From the NCBI GenBank assembly GCA_963775235.1, contig CAVZHY010000002.1:372001-436000 (forward strand): 64,000 nt of DNA, read 5' to 3'. Shown here piece by piece: positions 8,022 to 17,069 of the stretch (positions within the stretch are counted from its first letter, which is position 1; each line of letters starts with the position of its first letter). The notes beneath the pieces were generated by a model. That model did no database searches and was not told the DNA's origin. It saw only the letters and a program-made list of their open reading frames with translations. The translations under genes were made by a program, and so were the position numbers. The DNA is from JBBDMC01 sp963775235 (GTDB taxonomy: Bacteria > Pseudomonadota > Alphaproteobacteria > Rhizobiales > Kaistiaceae).

Positions 8022-8588
8022 ATGGGAACAGCCGGCTGGATCATCCTCGGCGTGGTCGTTCTGATCGCGCTTTACGCCGTCTTCCTCTACAACCGCATGG
8101 TTGCGCTCCGACAGACTGTGAATCAGGCCTGGGCCGACATCTCCGTCCAGCTCAAGCAGCGCCATGATCTCGTCCCCAACCTTGTGGAGACCGTGAAGGG
8201 CTACGCCGCCCACGAACGCGGCACCCTTGATGCCGTGGTCCAGGCCCGCAACGCCGCCGTCAGCGCCGCCGGCCCCGAAGCGCAGGCCAAGGCGGAGAAC
8301 ATGCTGACCGGCGCCCTCCGCCAGCTCTTCGCCCTTGCCGAGGCCTATCCCAACCTCAAGGCAAACCAGAACTTCCTGCAGTTGCAATCCGACCTTTCCG
8401 ATCTCGAGAACAAGATCGCCGCTGCCCGTCGCTTCTTCAACAACGCCGTGCAGGAGTTCAACACCGCAATCCAGCAGTTCCCGATGGCGCTGTTCGCCAA
8501 CTCCTTCGGCTTCACCCAGCGCACGTTCTTCGATCTCGAAGAGGGCGAGCGCGCCGCCGTCGAGGCCCCGCCGGCGGTCAAGTTCTGA
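8022..8588 (+). CDS. lemA: LemA family membrane protein
   Basis: This 188-residue protein has one N-terminal membrane segment (about residues 4-23) followed by the long helical LemA domain (VNQAWADISVQLKQRHDLVPNLVE, then helices to residue ~170). LemA proteins are envelope proteins of unsettled function that often accompany M48-type membrane proteases, as here, where the protease starts 48 bp downstream. The start chosen is the ATG at 8022, directly before the hydrophobic segment; the longer open frame upstream has no family character. Confidence 0.92.
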   Translation: MGTAGWIILGVVVLIALYAVFLYNRMVALRQTVNQAWADISVQLKQRHDLVPNLVETVKGYAAHERGTLDAVVQARNAAVSAAGPEAQAKAENMLTGALRQLFALAEAYPNLKANQNFLQLQSDLSDLENKIAAARRFFNNAVQEFNTAIQQFPMALFANSFGFTQRTFFDLEEGERAAVEAPPAVKF

Positions 8589-8636
8589 AATCGGGCATGA
8601 CATAAGCCGGGGGGACATGACGAAGGTCCGCATCGC

Positions 8637-9800
8637 GTGTTCGCCAGCTACGGCCTCAAGACATACATCTGGAACAACCGGCTGAAGTCGATCCTTCTGC
8701 TAGCCGGCTTTCCTGTACTGCTGCTTCTCATCTGCTTCGCCTTCGCACTCCTCATCTCCGCCCTGGATAATCCCGACGTCGCAGAAGGCATCGCGACCGC
8801 CTTCCGCCTGCTGCCTTCGCTGGTTCCGGTCGCCCTCGGCGGCGCGCTCATCTGGTTCGTCATCGCGTGGTTCGCCAACACCGCCATCGTTGCGGCCGCG
8901 ACTGGCGCCCGCGCCGTCGATCGGCGCGCCGAGCCCCGTCTGTGGAACATCCTGGAGGCGCTCTGCATCAGCCGGGGCATCACAATGCCGCGCCTGCGCG
9001 TCATTGAGACCGACGCCCGCAACGCCTTCGCCAGCGGCGTCAGCAAAAGCCAGTACACCGTCACGGTCACCCGTGGTCTCATGGACACCCTCGACGATGC
9101 CGAGCTCGAAGCCGTGCTCGCCCACGAGCTGACCCACATCGAAAACCGCGACGTGCAGCTGCTGGTCATCGCCGCCGTGTTTGTGGGCGTCATCACGCTG
9201 GTCGGCGACATCCTGGTGCGCTCGCCCCGCGCGATCCTGTGGTCGGTCGGGGGACGTCGCGGCCGCTCGAACTCGCGCGGCCGCGGTGGTGGTGGCGGGG
9301 CCATCGTCCTCATCCTCATCGCGGTCGCCATTTTCATCGTCGCCCGGCTGCTTGCAATCGCCCTCCGTTTCGCCATGTCACGCAAGCGCGAGTACTTGGC
9401 CGATGCTGGCGCCGTCGAACTGACCAAGAACCCGGACGCAATGATCACGGCGCTGAAGCGCATCGCCGGCCATTCCGAGATCGAGGCGCCGTCGCAGATC
9501 CAGGAGATGTTCCTGGATCATCCCAAGCCCCCGGGCTTCGCAGGGCTCTTCGCCACCCACCCGTCCATCGAGGACCGCGTTTCCGCCCTTGTCCGTTACG
9601 CCGGCGGCCACGACCTACCGCTGAGTTCAATGCCGGCCGAGGCTGCTCAGCCGGCGGATCCGTCCGGGCTGAGCCCGCGATCACAACCCCACGAACCGGC
9701 CGACCCCTCCAGCTTCGGCGACCGTCCCGGCCCGGACTCCTCGCCTGCACGTCCGTGGGGCGAGACGCCATCCGGCCCATGGGACACGCCGCAGTCCTGA
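8637..9800 (+). CDS. M48 family membrane-bound zinc metalloprotease (HtpX-like)
   Basis: The zinc site HELTH is at residues 163-167, with a likely third ligand in the downstream SRKREYLAD segment. Two N-terminal membrane helices (about 18-42 and 60-85) and two after the zinc motif (about 172-190 and 220-245) match the HtpX/Ste24-type layout with a cytoplasmic catalytic face. A Pro/Ser-rich tail of about 60 residues is extra and looks disordered. The start is a GTG at 8637; the ATG at 8617 is out of frame. It is paired with lemA, so a role in envelope protein quality control is likely. Confidence 0.9.
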   Translation: MFASYGLKTYIWNNRLKSILLLAGFPVLLLLICFAFALLISALDNPDVAEGIATAFRLLPSLVPVALGGALIWFVIAWFANTAIVAAATGARAVDRRAEPRLWNILEALCISRGITMPRLRVIETDARNAFASGVSKSQYTVTVTRGLMDTLDDAELEAVLAHELTHIENRDVQLLVIAAVFVGVITLVGDILVRSPRAILWSVGGRRGRSNSRGRGGGGGAIVLILIAVAIFIVARLLAIALRFAMSRKREYLADAGAVELTKNPDAMITALKRIAGHSEIEAPSQIQEMFLDHPKPPGFAGLFATHPSIEDRVSALVRYAGGHDLPLSSMPAEAAQPADPSGLSPRSQPHEPADPSSFGDRPGPDSSPARPWGETPSGPWDTPQS

Positions 9801-9876
9801 TACGGTTCCTGTCGCCGCAGCGCGTTTGCCGCTAGATTTGCGGTCCGATGCGACCCAATCAGAGAGAACCGCGACC

Positions 9877-10665
9877 ATGTTGATCGGCAAGCCCGGTCCG
9901 GCCAAGACCGCCATCGCCACTGCCGACGCCGACGGCGTCACGGTGCGCGGCCGTGATCTCGCCGGCGATCTCATGGGCCGCCTCACTTTCACCGAGTTTT
10001 TCTATCTGCTCGTCTGCGGCCGCGAGCCGAGCGAGAGCCAGCGGTATTTCCTCGACCTCTTGCTGGTTGCCATCGCGGAGCACGGCCTGACACCCACTGC
10101 CGTCGCCGCCCGCATGACCTACGACGCTGCCCCGGACTCCCTTCAGGCCGCAGTCGCCGCCGGCATCCTCGGCTGCGGCACAGTCGTCCTCGGCACCGCG
10201 GAATTGTGCGGAGAGGTGCTCCGCGATGCGGCACAGCGCGTCGACGCCGAGGGCAAGCCCGACAAAGCCGTCGCCGATATCGCGAGCGAAATTCGCGCCA
10301 ACGGCAAACCGATGCCGGGCTTCGGACATCCGTTGCACAAGCCGGTCGACCCGCGTGCCGAGCGCATCCTCGCGCTTGCCGACGCACGCGGTATCGCGGG
10401 TCGCCACGTCGACCTCGCCCGCCGGTTCGCGCCTGCGGTGGCGAGCGTGTGGGGGCGGGCGCTGCCGATGAACGTCTCGATGCCGATCGCCGCAACCCTG
10501 CTGGATCTCGACTTCCCGGCCACGATGATCAAGGCAATTCCGATTCTCGCCCGCACCGCCGGCCTCCTCGCTCACCTGGCCGAAGAGCAGGAGCGTCCCA
10601 TCGGATTTCTCATGGCCGCGAAGGGCGAGGAAGCAATCAGCTACGACGGCAGGAAGAGGCGGTAG
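9877..10665 (+). CDS. Citrate-synthase-superfamily protein, citryl-CoA-lyase-like
   Basis: This 262-residue protein is shorter than citrate synthase (about 430) and resembles the compact members annotated as citryl-CoA lyase. The conserved PGFGHPLHKPVDPR segment near residues 147-160 contains the histidine region of the superfamily, and the C-terminal EEQERPIGF segment is also conserved. The likely reaction is reversible C-C cleavage or formation on a CoA thioester; the substrate is unknown. The ATG at 9877 has AGAGAG before it. The next gene, an acyl-CoA ligase, starts 8 bp after the stop, so the two probably work on one substrate. Confidence 0.75.
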   Translation: MLIGKPGPAKTAIATADADGVTVRGRDLAGDLMGRLTFTEFFYLLVCGREPSESQRYFLDLLLVAIAEHGLTPTAVAARMTYDAAPDSLQAAVAAGILGCGTVVLGTAELCGEVLRDAAQRVDAEGKPDKAVADIASEIRANGKPMPGFGHPLHKPVDPRAERILALADARGIAGRHVDLARRFAPAVASVWGRALPMNVSMPIAATLLDLDFPATMIKAIPILARTAGLLAHLAEEQERPIGFLMAAKGEEAISYDGRKRR

Positions 10666-10673
10666 TCGCGACG

Positions 10674-11993
10674 ATGTACGACCCCGACATCGAGACCAGC
10701 CCATGGGCAGAGCAACACTCTCTCGACGATGCCGTCTACCATCGCCAGATCGCCTACCTCTTCGCCAATTCGCGTTTCTACCGTGACAAACTGGCGGCCG
10801 CCGGTTTCGACGATCCCAGCGCCGTCGGCGGCCTCGACGCGATCCACCGGTTGCCCCTCACCGAGAAAGACGAGTTGCGCGCCAGCCGCAGCGATGCCGA
10901 CCCGATTGGCACCCATCTCGCCGCACCCGTGCGCGACGTGGCCCGCATCTTCTCCACCAGCGGAACCACCGGGGCGCCGAGCTACATCCCGCTCACCCGC
11001 GACGACCTCGCCGACTGGGTCCGCATTTCCGCCCGCAGCTACGCCGCCTCCGGCCTCGTCGCCGGGGAGCGTCTGATTTCGACGTACAACGCCGGCCCTT
11101 TCGTCGCCGGCGTCGGCCTCGATGCCTTCCACGCCCTCGGCCTTTGTCACATCCCCGTCGGCTCCGGCAACACCGACCGCCTGATGACCGCCCTGGTGAA
11201 GCTCAAGGCCGAGGCGATTGCCCTCACCCCGTCTTACGCGCTCCATCTTGCCGAGTGGGCCGCGGACCGGGGCATCGACCTTCCGTCATCGACCGTTCGC
11301 CGCCTGATCGTCGCCGGCGAGCCCGGCGGTGGCGAGCCCGCCATGCGCGCCCGACTGGAAAAAGCATGGGACGCGAAGGTGACCGAGGCGATGGGCATTG
11401 GCGATATTGCCGCCACGCTGTGGGGCGAATGCGAGCGGCAGTCGGGAATGCACTTCAGCGGCCGCGGTCTCGTTCACTTCGAGCTGATCGACCCGGAGAC
11501 CACGGAGCCTATCCCGCTGACGGACGGCGCTGAAGGCGAGCTGGTCTACACCCACCTGCGCCAGCGCGCCGCACCGCTGCTGCGCTTCCGCAGCCGCGAC
11601 CACGTGCGCATCTGGACCGGGACCTGCTCCTGCGGCCGGACCGCCCCCCGAACGCGCTGCATAGGCCGCACGGACGACATGCTGATCGTGCGCGGCGTCA
11701 ACGTGTTTCCGTCCGCCTTGCGCGAAATCGTCAACGAGTTTGTCCCCAGCGTGAGCGGCGTCATTTCAGTGCGCCCCGCCCACACCGGCTTCCGCCAGAA
11801 CCCGCCATTGGCCGTCGCCGTCGAACTTGCCGCCGGCCAGTCCGCCGATCCCGCCCTGGCCGAGCGCATTCGCGCACGCGTCCGCGAGGCCCTTCTGGTG
11901 ACGACCGCGGTGACGCTCGTCCACCACGGCAGCCTGCCGCGCTCCGACTACAAATCGCAGTTGGTCGACTGGTCCGCCGCCGTCACATCTTGA
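10674..11993 (+). CDS. Phenylacetate-CoA-ligase-like AMP-forming acyl-CoA ligase
   Basis: This 439-residue adenylate-forming enzyme of the PaaK type activates a carboxylic acid, usually aromatic, to a CoA thioester. The ATP-binding loop STSGTTGAP is near residues 97-105, and a Cys-rich patch (CSCGRTAPRTRC near 318-330), typical of PaaK-like proteins, is followed by GRTDDM and the C-terminal hinge VRGVNVFPS. The ATG at 10674 lies 8 bp after the lyase gene. Its 3' end overlaps the convergent GST gene by 11 bp. The substrate is not determined. Confidence 0.85.
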   Translation: MYDPDIETSPWAEQHSLDDAVYHRQIAYLFANSRFYRDKLAAAGFDDPSAVGGLDAIHRLPLTEKDELRASRSDADPIGTHLAAPVRDVARIFSTSGTTGAPSYIPLTRDDLADWVRISARSYAASGLVAGERLISTYNAGPFVAGVGLDAFHALGLCHIPVGSGNTDRLMTALVKLKAEAIALTPSYALHLAEWAADRGIDLPSSTVRRLIVAGEPGGGEPAMRARLEKAWDAKVTEAMGIGDIAATLWGECERQSGMHFSGRGLVHFELIDPETTEPIPLTDGAEGELVYTHLRQRAAPLLRFRSRDHVRIWTGTCSCGRTAPRTRCIGRTDDMLIVRGVNVFPSALREIVNEFVPSVSGVISVRPAHTGFRQNPPLAVAVELAAGQSADPALAERIRARVREALLVTTAVTLVHHGSLPRSDYKSQLVDWSAAVTS

Positions 11994-12657
11994 CGAACGG
12001 CTGGTCCTTGACCGCCTGGCGGAATCCCTCGACCGCCTCATTGACCTCGGCCCAGTGCGGCAGGTCCGCGATCCGCTTCAGCCACGCATCGACGTTGGGC
12101 CACGCCTTGAACTCATTACCGATCGGATGGCCACAGGTCACCAAGCACGCGCCGAAGATGTCCGCGATCGTCAGGGTGTCGCCGGTAAGGTACTTGTTGC
12201 CGTGGCCGAGCCAGTGGTCGTTCAGCACCTTCAGCCATTTCTGCGTCAGGCCCTTGCCCCATTCGATCGTCTTCTGCTGCGCCTCGTCGGTGGGCCGCTT
12301 GTGGTGCGGATAAATCTGCGGATAGACGACGTTATAGCCGTAGTCCCGATAGAAACCGGTGTTGAACCAGTCCATCATCTCGTTGACCCTGGCCCGCGCC
12401 TTCAACTCCTTGGGATAGGTAGCAAGGCCGAACTTGTCGGCGAGATACTTCATGATCGTCGAGCTCTCGGTGAGCACGAAATCACCGTCGACCAGCGTCG
12501 GCACCAGACCATTGGGGTTGAGGGAAATGTACGGCTCGCTCAGGTGCTCGCCGGTGTTGAAGTCGATGATCTTCTCATCAACCGGCAGCTTGTTCTCCAT
12601 GATCAGCAGGCGTATCGGCCGGCTGGTATTGGAGACCGGATTCATATGAAGTTCCAT
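11983..12657 (-). CDS. Glutathione S-transferase family protein
   Basis: This 224-residue protein has an N-terminal thioredoxin-like domain (SNTSRPIRLLIMENKLP, the cis-Pro segment NGLVPTLVDGD, then the SSTIMKYLAD glutathione-binding motif) and an all-helical C-terminal domain with the LTIADIFGAC capping motif. It resembles theta-like GSTs. The start at 12657 follows a good GGGGAGGA ribosome site. It lies 91 bp downstream of the broken VOC gene on the same strand, so the pair may once have formed a glutathione-dependent detoxification unit. Confidence 0.88.
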   Translation of the reverse strand: MELHMNPVSNTSRPIRLLIMENKLPVDEKIIDFNTGEHLSEPYISLNPNGLVPTLVDGDFVLTESSTIMKYLADKFGLATYPKELKARARVNEMMDWFNTGFYRDYGYNVVYPQIYPHHKRPTDEAQQKTIEWGKGLTQKWLKVLNDHWLGHGNKYLTGDTLTIADIFGACLVTCGHPIGNEFKAWPNVDAWLKRIADLPHWAEVNEAVEGFRQAVKDQPFVKM

Positions 12658-12748
12658 CGCTTGTCCTCCCCTTGTCACCCGCGCGTCGGCGTCAGCCGGA
12701 AATGGCCGATCCTGCTGCGTCGCGAAGGCGCCTTCGCTGCATTATAGA

Positions 12749-13331
12749 TCAATAGGGGTTTTTCGGCGAACGGTCCTCCGACAGCGATCTGCGGGTGCCC
12801 GTTGTGAGCCTCTCGATCGCATCGGCAAGATGCACCTCGGTAATGTTGTAGTCGCCCCGCGCCACCCGGATCTTGTGCGCTTCCAGCATGACCTCCCCAT
12901 GGGAAACGCCTGTCGGCGGGAAGAAGCGGTAGGAAGACAACTCGATAAGAAAGCCCAGCGGATCGCGGAAATAAATCGAAGTCCATGAAGCCGCGATCCA
13001 CGAGGCCGCTGTGCTTGATCCCCCGCTCGTCGAGCCGCGCCACGGCCTGCGCAAAGGTGGCCTGCGATACCGAGAACGCTATGTGGTGGACGGCGCCGAC
13101 GTCCCGTGACGTTTGCGTCGCATCGGGCTTGCGATCCTCCTTGGTGAAGACCGTAATCAGCCGCCCGTCCCCGGGATCGAAGTAGATGTGGCTTTCGTCA
13201 GGCACATCGAGGTTCGGCTGTTCGAACACGAACGCCATGCCGAGAGTCCCTTCCCAGAAGTCTATCGACGTCTGGCGGTCGGCCCCGACCAGGGTGATGT
13301 GATGGACCCCCTGGACTTGCAGCTTGTGCAT
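12749..13331 (-). pseudogene. VOC-family (glyoxalase/dioxygenase fold) protein, frameshifted
   Basis: The N-terminal part (VHHITLVGADRQTSIDFW, through a second VHHIAFSV half) reads well to about residue 117. The conserved continuation SIYFRDPLGFLIEL lies in another frame. One extra base near 12979 explains the break: removing it joins GFMD to SIYFRDPL and gives about 193 residues ending at 12749. VOC proteins are metal-dependent lyases, isomerases or dioxygenases. The reading after the shift is otherwise intact, so either a recent mutation or a sequence error is possible. Confidence 0.8.
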
Positions 13332-13715
13332 CGTTGTTCTCCCCGCTGGCCGGCGCGCGGCCGTGATCTTCCGATCTAGATAGCGTAGGACCGACTTCCT
13401 CGACAGGTGGATCCCTCGGTCCCCTACGGGCGGACCTGAGGCGCCGCCATGTTCCGGCCGTTGCCGCTCGGATCATGGCCAAAGAGGGCACATCTCCACG
13501 CCGGCGAGCGCATCCGACAGCCGGTCACGAGCCCTGAACCGCCGAAGCCGAAGGAGGGCGCTATGATCGTCTCGGTCGAGGCTCTCCGTTCTGGCCGCCA
13601 TGACCGGCTTGCATGCCCGAACGATTGACACGCTCTGCTTGATCCCGCATCCACGTCCTGATCCCCTGCCGCCTGCCGCGCCGGTTGCGGGGGCCGGACG
13701 CTCAAGGAGAGTTAG
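13332..13715. other. Intergenic region between VOC gene and ABC importer
   Basis: No convincing gene is seen in these 384 bp. The right end holds the ribosome site AAGGAGAG at 13704-13711 that serves the TTG start of the binding protein. The promoters of the divergent VOC gene and the ABC operon should lie here, but no clear -35/-10 pair was identified. Confidence 0.5.
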
Positions 13716-15203
13716 TTGAATACCAGGCTGCCCGTTTTGACGCTTTTTGCCGTTGTTTTCCTTTCCGGCTTCGCGACTGCCGCCCTTGCCCAGCGCACCG
13801 ATGTCATCATCGGCATGCAACTGGAGCCGCCCAACCTCGATCCCACGGCCGGTGCCGCCGGCGCAATCGACGAGGTCGTCTACGCCAACGTCTTCGAGGG
13901 CCTCACCCGCATCGGCGCCGACGGCGCTGTCCACCCTGACCTTGCCCGCTCCTGGGACATTTCCCCCGATGGCCGCGTCTACACCTTTCACCTCGCCGCC
14001 GGCGTCAAGTTCCACGATGGCACCGCGTTCTCCGCCGACGACGTGAAATTCTCGCTCGACCGCGCCCGGGCGCCTGATTCCACCAACGCACAGAAGGGCC
14101 TGTTCGAGGACATCCAATCGGTCGACGTTGTCGATCCCGCCACCGTCAGCGTCACCCTCGATCACCCCCTCGGCGATTTCCTTTTCAACATGGCCTGGGG
14201 CGACGCAGTGATCGTGGCGCCCGACAGCGCCGCCACCAACGCGACCCATCCGATCGGCACCGGTCCGTTCAAGTTCGCCGACTGGGTCGAAGGCGATCAT
14301 GTCGACCTCGTGCGCAATCCCGATTACTGGGGCACGCCGGTGAAACTCGCGAAGGCAACCTTCAAGTTCATTTCCGACCCGACCGCCGCCTTCGCCGCCA
14401 TGGAAGCCGGCGACATCGACGCCTTCCCCGTTTTTCCGGCGCCCGAGAACCTCGCTCAGTTCAAGGCCGACCCGCGCTTCGCCGTCGTCATCGGTTCGAC
14501 TGAAGGCGAAACCCTCATGGCAATGAACAACGGCAAGAAACCGTTCGATGACATCAGGGTCCGCCGCGCCATGTCCTACGCCGTCGACCGACAGGCGGTG
14601 ATCGACGGGGCGATGTTCGGCTACGGCACGCCGATCGGCAGCCACTTCTCGCCGGCCGACCCCGGCTATGTCGATCTCACCGCCATGTATCCGTACAACC
14701 CGGACAAGGCACGCCAACTGCTGGCGGAAGCTGGCTATCCGAACGGGTTTAAGGTGACGCTCAAGCTGCCGCCACCGACCTACGCCCGCCGTGGCGGCGA
14801 AATCATCGCCGCTCAGTTGAAAGCCGTCGGCGTTGATGCCCAGATCGTCAACGTCGAGTGGGCGCAGTGGCTGTCAGACGTTTTCGCTAACAAGGACTAC
14901 GACCTCACCATCGTATCCCATACCGAGCCGGCCGACATCGGCATCTATGCGCGCGACGACTATTACTTCAATTACCACAGCGACGCGTTCAAGAAGATCA
15001 TGTCCGATTACCAGCTGACCACCGACCCGGCGAAGCGCCTGGCGCTGATCGGCGACGCGCAGCGTCGGATCGCCGAGGACGCCGTCAACGTCTTTCTGTT
15101 CGAGTTGGCCAAGACCGGGGTTTGGAACGCAAGGCTCAAGGGGCTGTGGGCCAACGCCCCGATCCAGGCCAACGACCTGACCGGCGTCTATTGGCAGGAG
15201 TAA
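13716..15203 (+). CDS. Periplasmic binding protein of a peptide/nickel-type ABC importer
   Basis: This 495-residue protein belongs to the extracellular solute-binding family 5 (DppA/OppA/NikA). A signal peptide covers residues 1-26 (cleavage after ALA). The family motif ARSWDISPDGRVYTFHLAAGVKFHDG is recognisable near residues 77-103, as is the later FDDIRVRRAMSYAVDR. Translation starts at a TTG preceded by AAGGAGAG. The next genes supply two permeases and a fused ATPase, making a complete importer. Substrates in this family range from peptides to nickel and glutathione; this one is not assignable. Confidence 0.92.
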   Translation: MNTRLPVLTLFAVVFLSGFATAALAQRTDVIIGMQLEPPNLDPTAGAAGAIDEVVYANVFEGLTRIGADGAVHPDLARSWDISPDGRVYTFHLAAGVKFHDGTAFSADDVKFSLDRARAPDSTNAQKGLFEDIQSVDVVDPATVSVTLDHPLGDFLFNMAWGDAVIVAPDSAATNATHPIGTGPFKFADWVEGDHVDLVRNPDYWGTPVKLAKATFKFISDPTAAFAAMEAGDIDAFPVFPAPENLAQFKADPRFAVVIGSTEGETLMAMNNGKKPFDDIRVRRAMSYAVDRQAVIDGAMFGYGTPIGSHFSPADPGYVDLTAMYPYNPDKARQLLAEAGYPNGFKVTLKLPPPTYARRGGEIIAAQLKAVGVDAQIVNVEWAQWLSDVFANKDYDLTIVSHTEPADIGIYARDDYYFNYHSDAFKKIMSDYQLTTDPAKRLALIGDAQRRIAEDAVNVFLFELAKTGVWNARLKGLWANAPIQANDLTGVYWQE

Positions 15204-15265
15204 GGGACGGCATTTTTGGGCCGGCCGGCTCGCGCCGCCGCGCCTACCCCTGACGGCAGGATCCG

Positions 15266-16216
15266 ATGGGATCGTTCGTCACCAAACGGTTCGTCTCGCT
15301 CGCCGCGACCCTGGTCGTCGCCTCCATCGTCATCTTCCTGGTGATGGAGGTGCTCCCCGGCGACCCCGCGTCGTACATGCTGGGAGTTAATGCCCGGCCC
15401 GACACCGTCGCAGCACTTCGCCATCAGCTCGGCCTCGACCAGCCTCTGATCGTTCGCTACCTCGGCTGGATAGCCGGCTTTTTCACCGGCGACTTCGGCA
15501 TCAGCTATACCTACCGCGTGCCGGTCGCCGAGCTTGTCCGAGACCGTCTCTGGGTCAGCCTGCCGCTCGCCCTGATGGCGCTGGCGCTGGCGATCGCCAT
15601 AGGCTTCCCGGCCGGCGTCCTCGCCGCCGCCCGGCGCAACCGCGCCCCCGACCTTGCCATCATGGGCCTCACCCAGCTCGGCATCGCGATACCTAACTTC
15701 TGGTTTGCCATGTTGCTGGTACTGGCCTTCTCCATCGGCCTCCACTGGTTTTCCGCCGGTGGCTTTCCCGGCTGGAGCGCAGGCCTTTTCGTCAGCCTCA
15801 AGGCTCTGACCCTGCCGGCGATCGCGCTCGCCCTGCCGCAGGCCGCCATCCTTGCCCGCCTCATGCGGTCCGCCCTCATCGACACCCTCGACGAGGACTT
15901 CATGCGCACTGCGCGCGCCAAGGGGCTCACCGCGGGTGAGGCAATCCGCCGCCATGCCGTACGCAACGCGCTGATCCCGGTGATGACCGTCATCGGCCTG
16001 CAGTTCTCCTTCCTGCTTGCCGGCGCCATCATCATCGAGAATGTCTTCTTCCTGCCCGGCCTCGGCCGCCTGGTCTTTCAGGCGATCACCCAGCGCGACC
16101 TGATCGTGGTGAAGAGCGTGGTACTGTTGCTGGTGGCGGCGATCGTCGTCGTCACTTTCGCCGTCGACCTCGCGTATGCGGCCATCGACCCGCGCCTGAG
16201 GCGCCACAGCCAATGA
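15266..16216 (+). CDS. ABC importer permease, DppB type
   Basis: This 316-residue inner-membrane protein has six hydrophobic segments, a DppB-type N-terminus ending in EVLPGDPA, and the permease EAA-type loop around residues 205-235 (DEDFMRTARAKGL), which docks the ATPase. It overlaps the next permease by 4 bp (ATGA), showing coupled translation. Confidence 0.93.
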   Translation: MGSFVTKRFVSLAATLVVASIVIFLVMEVLPGDPASYMLGVNARPDTVAALRHQLGLDQPLIVRYLGWIAGFFTGDFGISYTYRVPVAELVRDRLWVSLPLALMALALAIAIGFPAGVLAAARRNRAPDLAIMGLTQLGIAIPNFWFAMLLVLAFSIGLHWFSAGGFPGWSAGLFVSLKALTLPAIALALPQAAILARLMRSALIDTLDEDFMRTARAKGLTAGEAIRRHAVRNALIPVMTVIGLQFSFLLAGAIIIENVFFLPGLGRLVFQAITQRDLIVVKSVVLLLVAAIVVVTFAVDLAYAAIDPRLRRHSQ

Positions 16217-17064
16217 CCGTGCAGCCGCATGCCGCAGTGCGGCCGCCGCGTCGCATTTATCCGAGCCTGCTCGCCGGTGGCGCCATCACGGCGGCCATCG
16301 TCGCTGTTGCCCTCGTCGCTCTGGTGTGGACCCCGTACGACCCGACCGCCATCGTCATCGCCGACCGGTTGCAACCGCCCTCCGCCACCCATTGGCTCGG
16401 CACCGACCAGTTCGGTCGCGATCTCGTTTCGATGCTGATGGCCGGCACCGTAAATTCGATCGCCGTCGCCCTCATTGCCGTCGCCATCGGCATCGCCGTC
16501 GGCGTCCCATTGGGGCTGCTTGCCGCCGCTCGCAGCGGCTGGCTTGCCGACGCCATCATGCGGCTGAACGATGTCATTTTCGCCTTTCCCGCCCTCCTTC
16601 TCGCCGTCATGATCACCGCGCTCGCCGGACCCGGCGCTGTCAATGCAATCGTCGCGATCGGTATCTTCAATATTCCGGTGTTTGCCCGCCTCACCCGCGG
16701 TGCCGCCCTCAGCCTGTGGACGCGCGACTACGTGCTGGCCGCCCGCGTTGCCGGCAAAGGAGCGACGCTGATCTCGCTTGAGCATATCCTGCCCAACGTC
16801 CTCAACACGCTGGTGGTGCAGGCGACCATTCAGTTCTCGCTTGCGGTCCTCGCGGAAGCAGCGCTGTCGTACGTCGGTCTTGGCAGCCAGCCGCCAACGC
16901 CGAACTGGGGCCGCATGCTTGCCGATGCTCAGACCCTGATCGGCCTCGCACCGCGGCTCGCCGTCGTGCCCGGCCTCGCAATTGTCATCACCGTCCTCGG
17001 CCTCAACCTCCTTGGCGACGGATTGCGCGATGTTCTCGATCCGCGGTTACGGCGGGCGCGGTAG
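16213..17064 (+). CDS. ABC importer permease, DppC type
   Basis: This 283-residue permease has an N-terminal membrane helix, the DppC motif HWLGTDQFGRDLVS near residues 56-69 and the EAA-type loop TRDYVLAARVAGKG near 173-187. It overlaps the upstream permease by 4 bp and ends 5 bp before the ATPase gene. With the DppB-type partner it forms the membrane channel. Confidence 0.93.
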   Translation: MTVQPHAAVRPPRRIYPSLLAGGAITAAIVAVALVALVWTPYDPTAIVIADRLQPPSATHWLGTDQFGRDLVSMLMAGTVNSIAVALIAVAIGIAVGVPLGLLAAARSGWLADAIMRLNDVIFAFPALLLAVMITALAGPGAVNAIVAIGIFNIPVFARLTRGAALSLWTRDYVLAARVAGKGATLISLEHILPNVLNTLVVQATIQFSLAVLAEAALSYVGLGSQPPTPNWGRMLADAQTLIGLAPRLAVVPGLAIVITVLGLNLLGDGLRDVLDPRLRRAR

Positions 17065-17069
17065 CGGAG

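Noticed and set aside
10206..10673. N-terminal extension of the acyl-CoA ligase
   Set aside because: It overlaps the lyase gene in another frame and is Arg-rich without family character. The ATG at 10674 fits the family start.
13473..14717. Long minus-strand open frame opposite the ABC binding protein gene
   Set aside because: The plus strand encodes a complete solute-binding protein with signal peptide and ribosome site; the opposite frame shows no domain.
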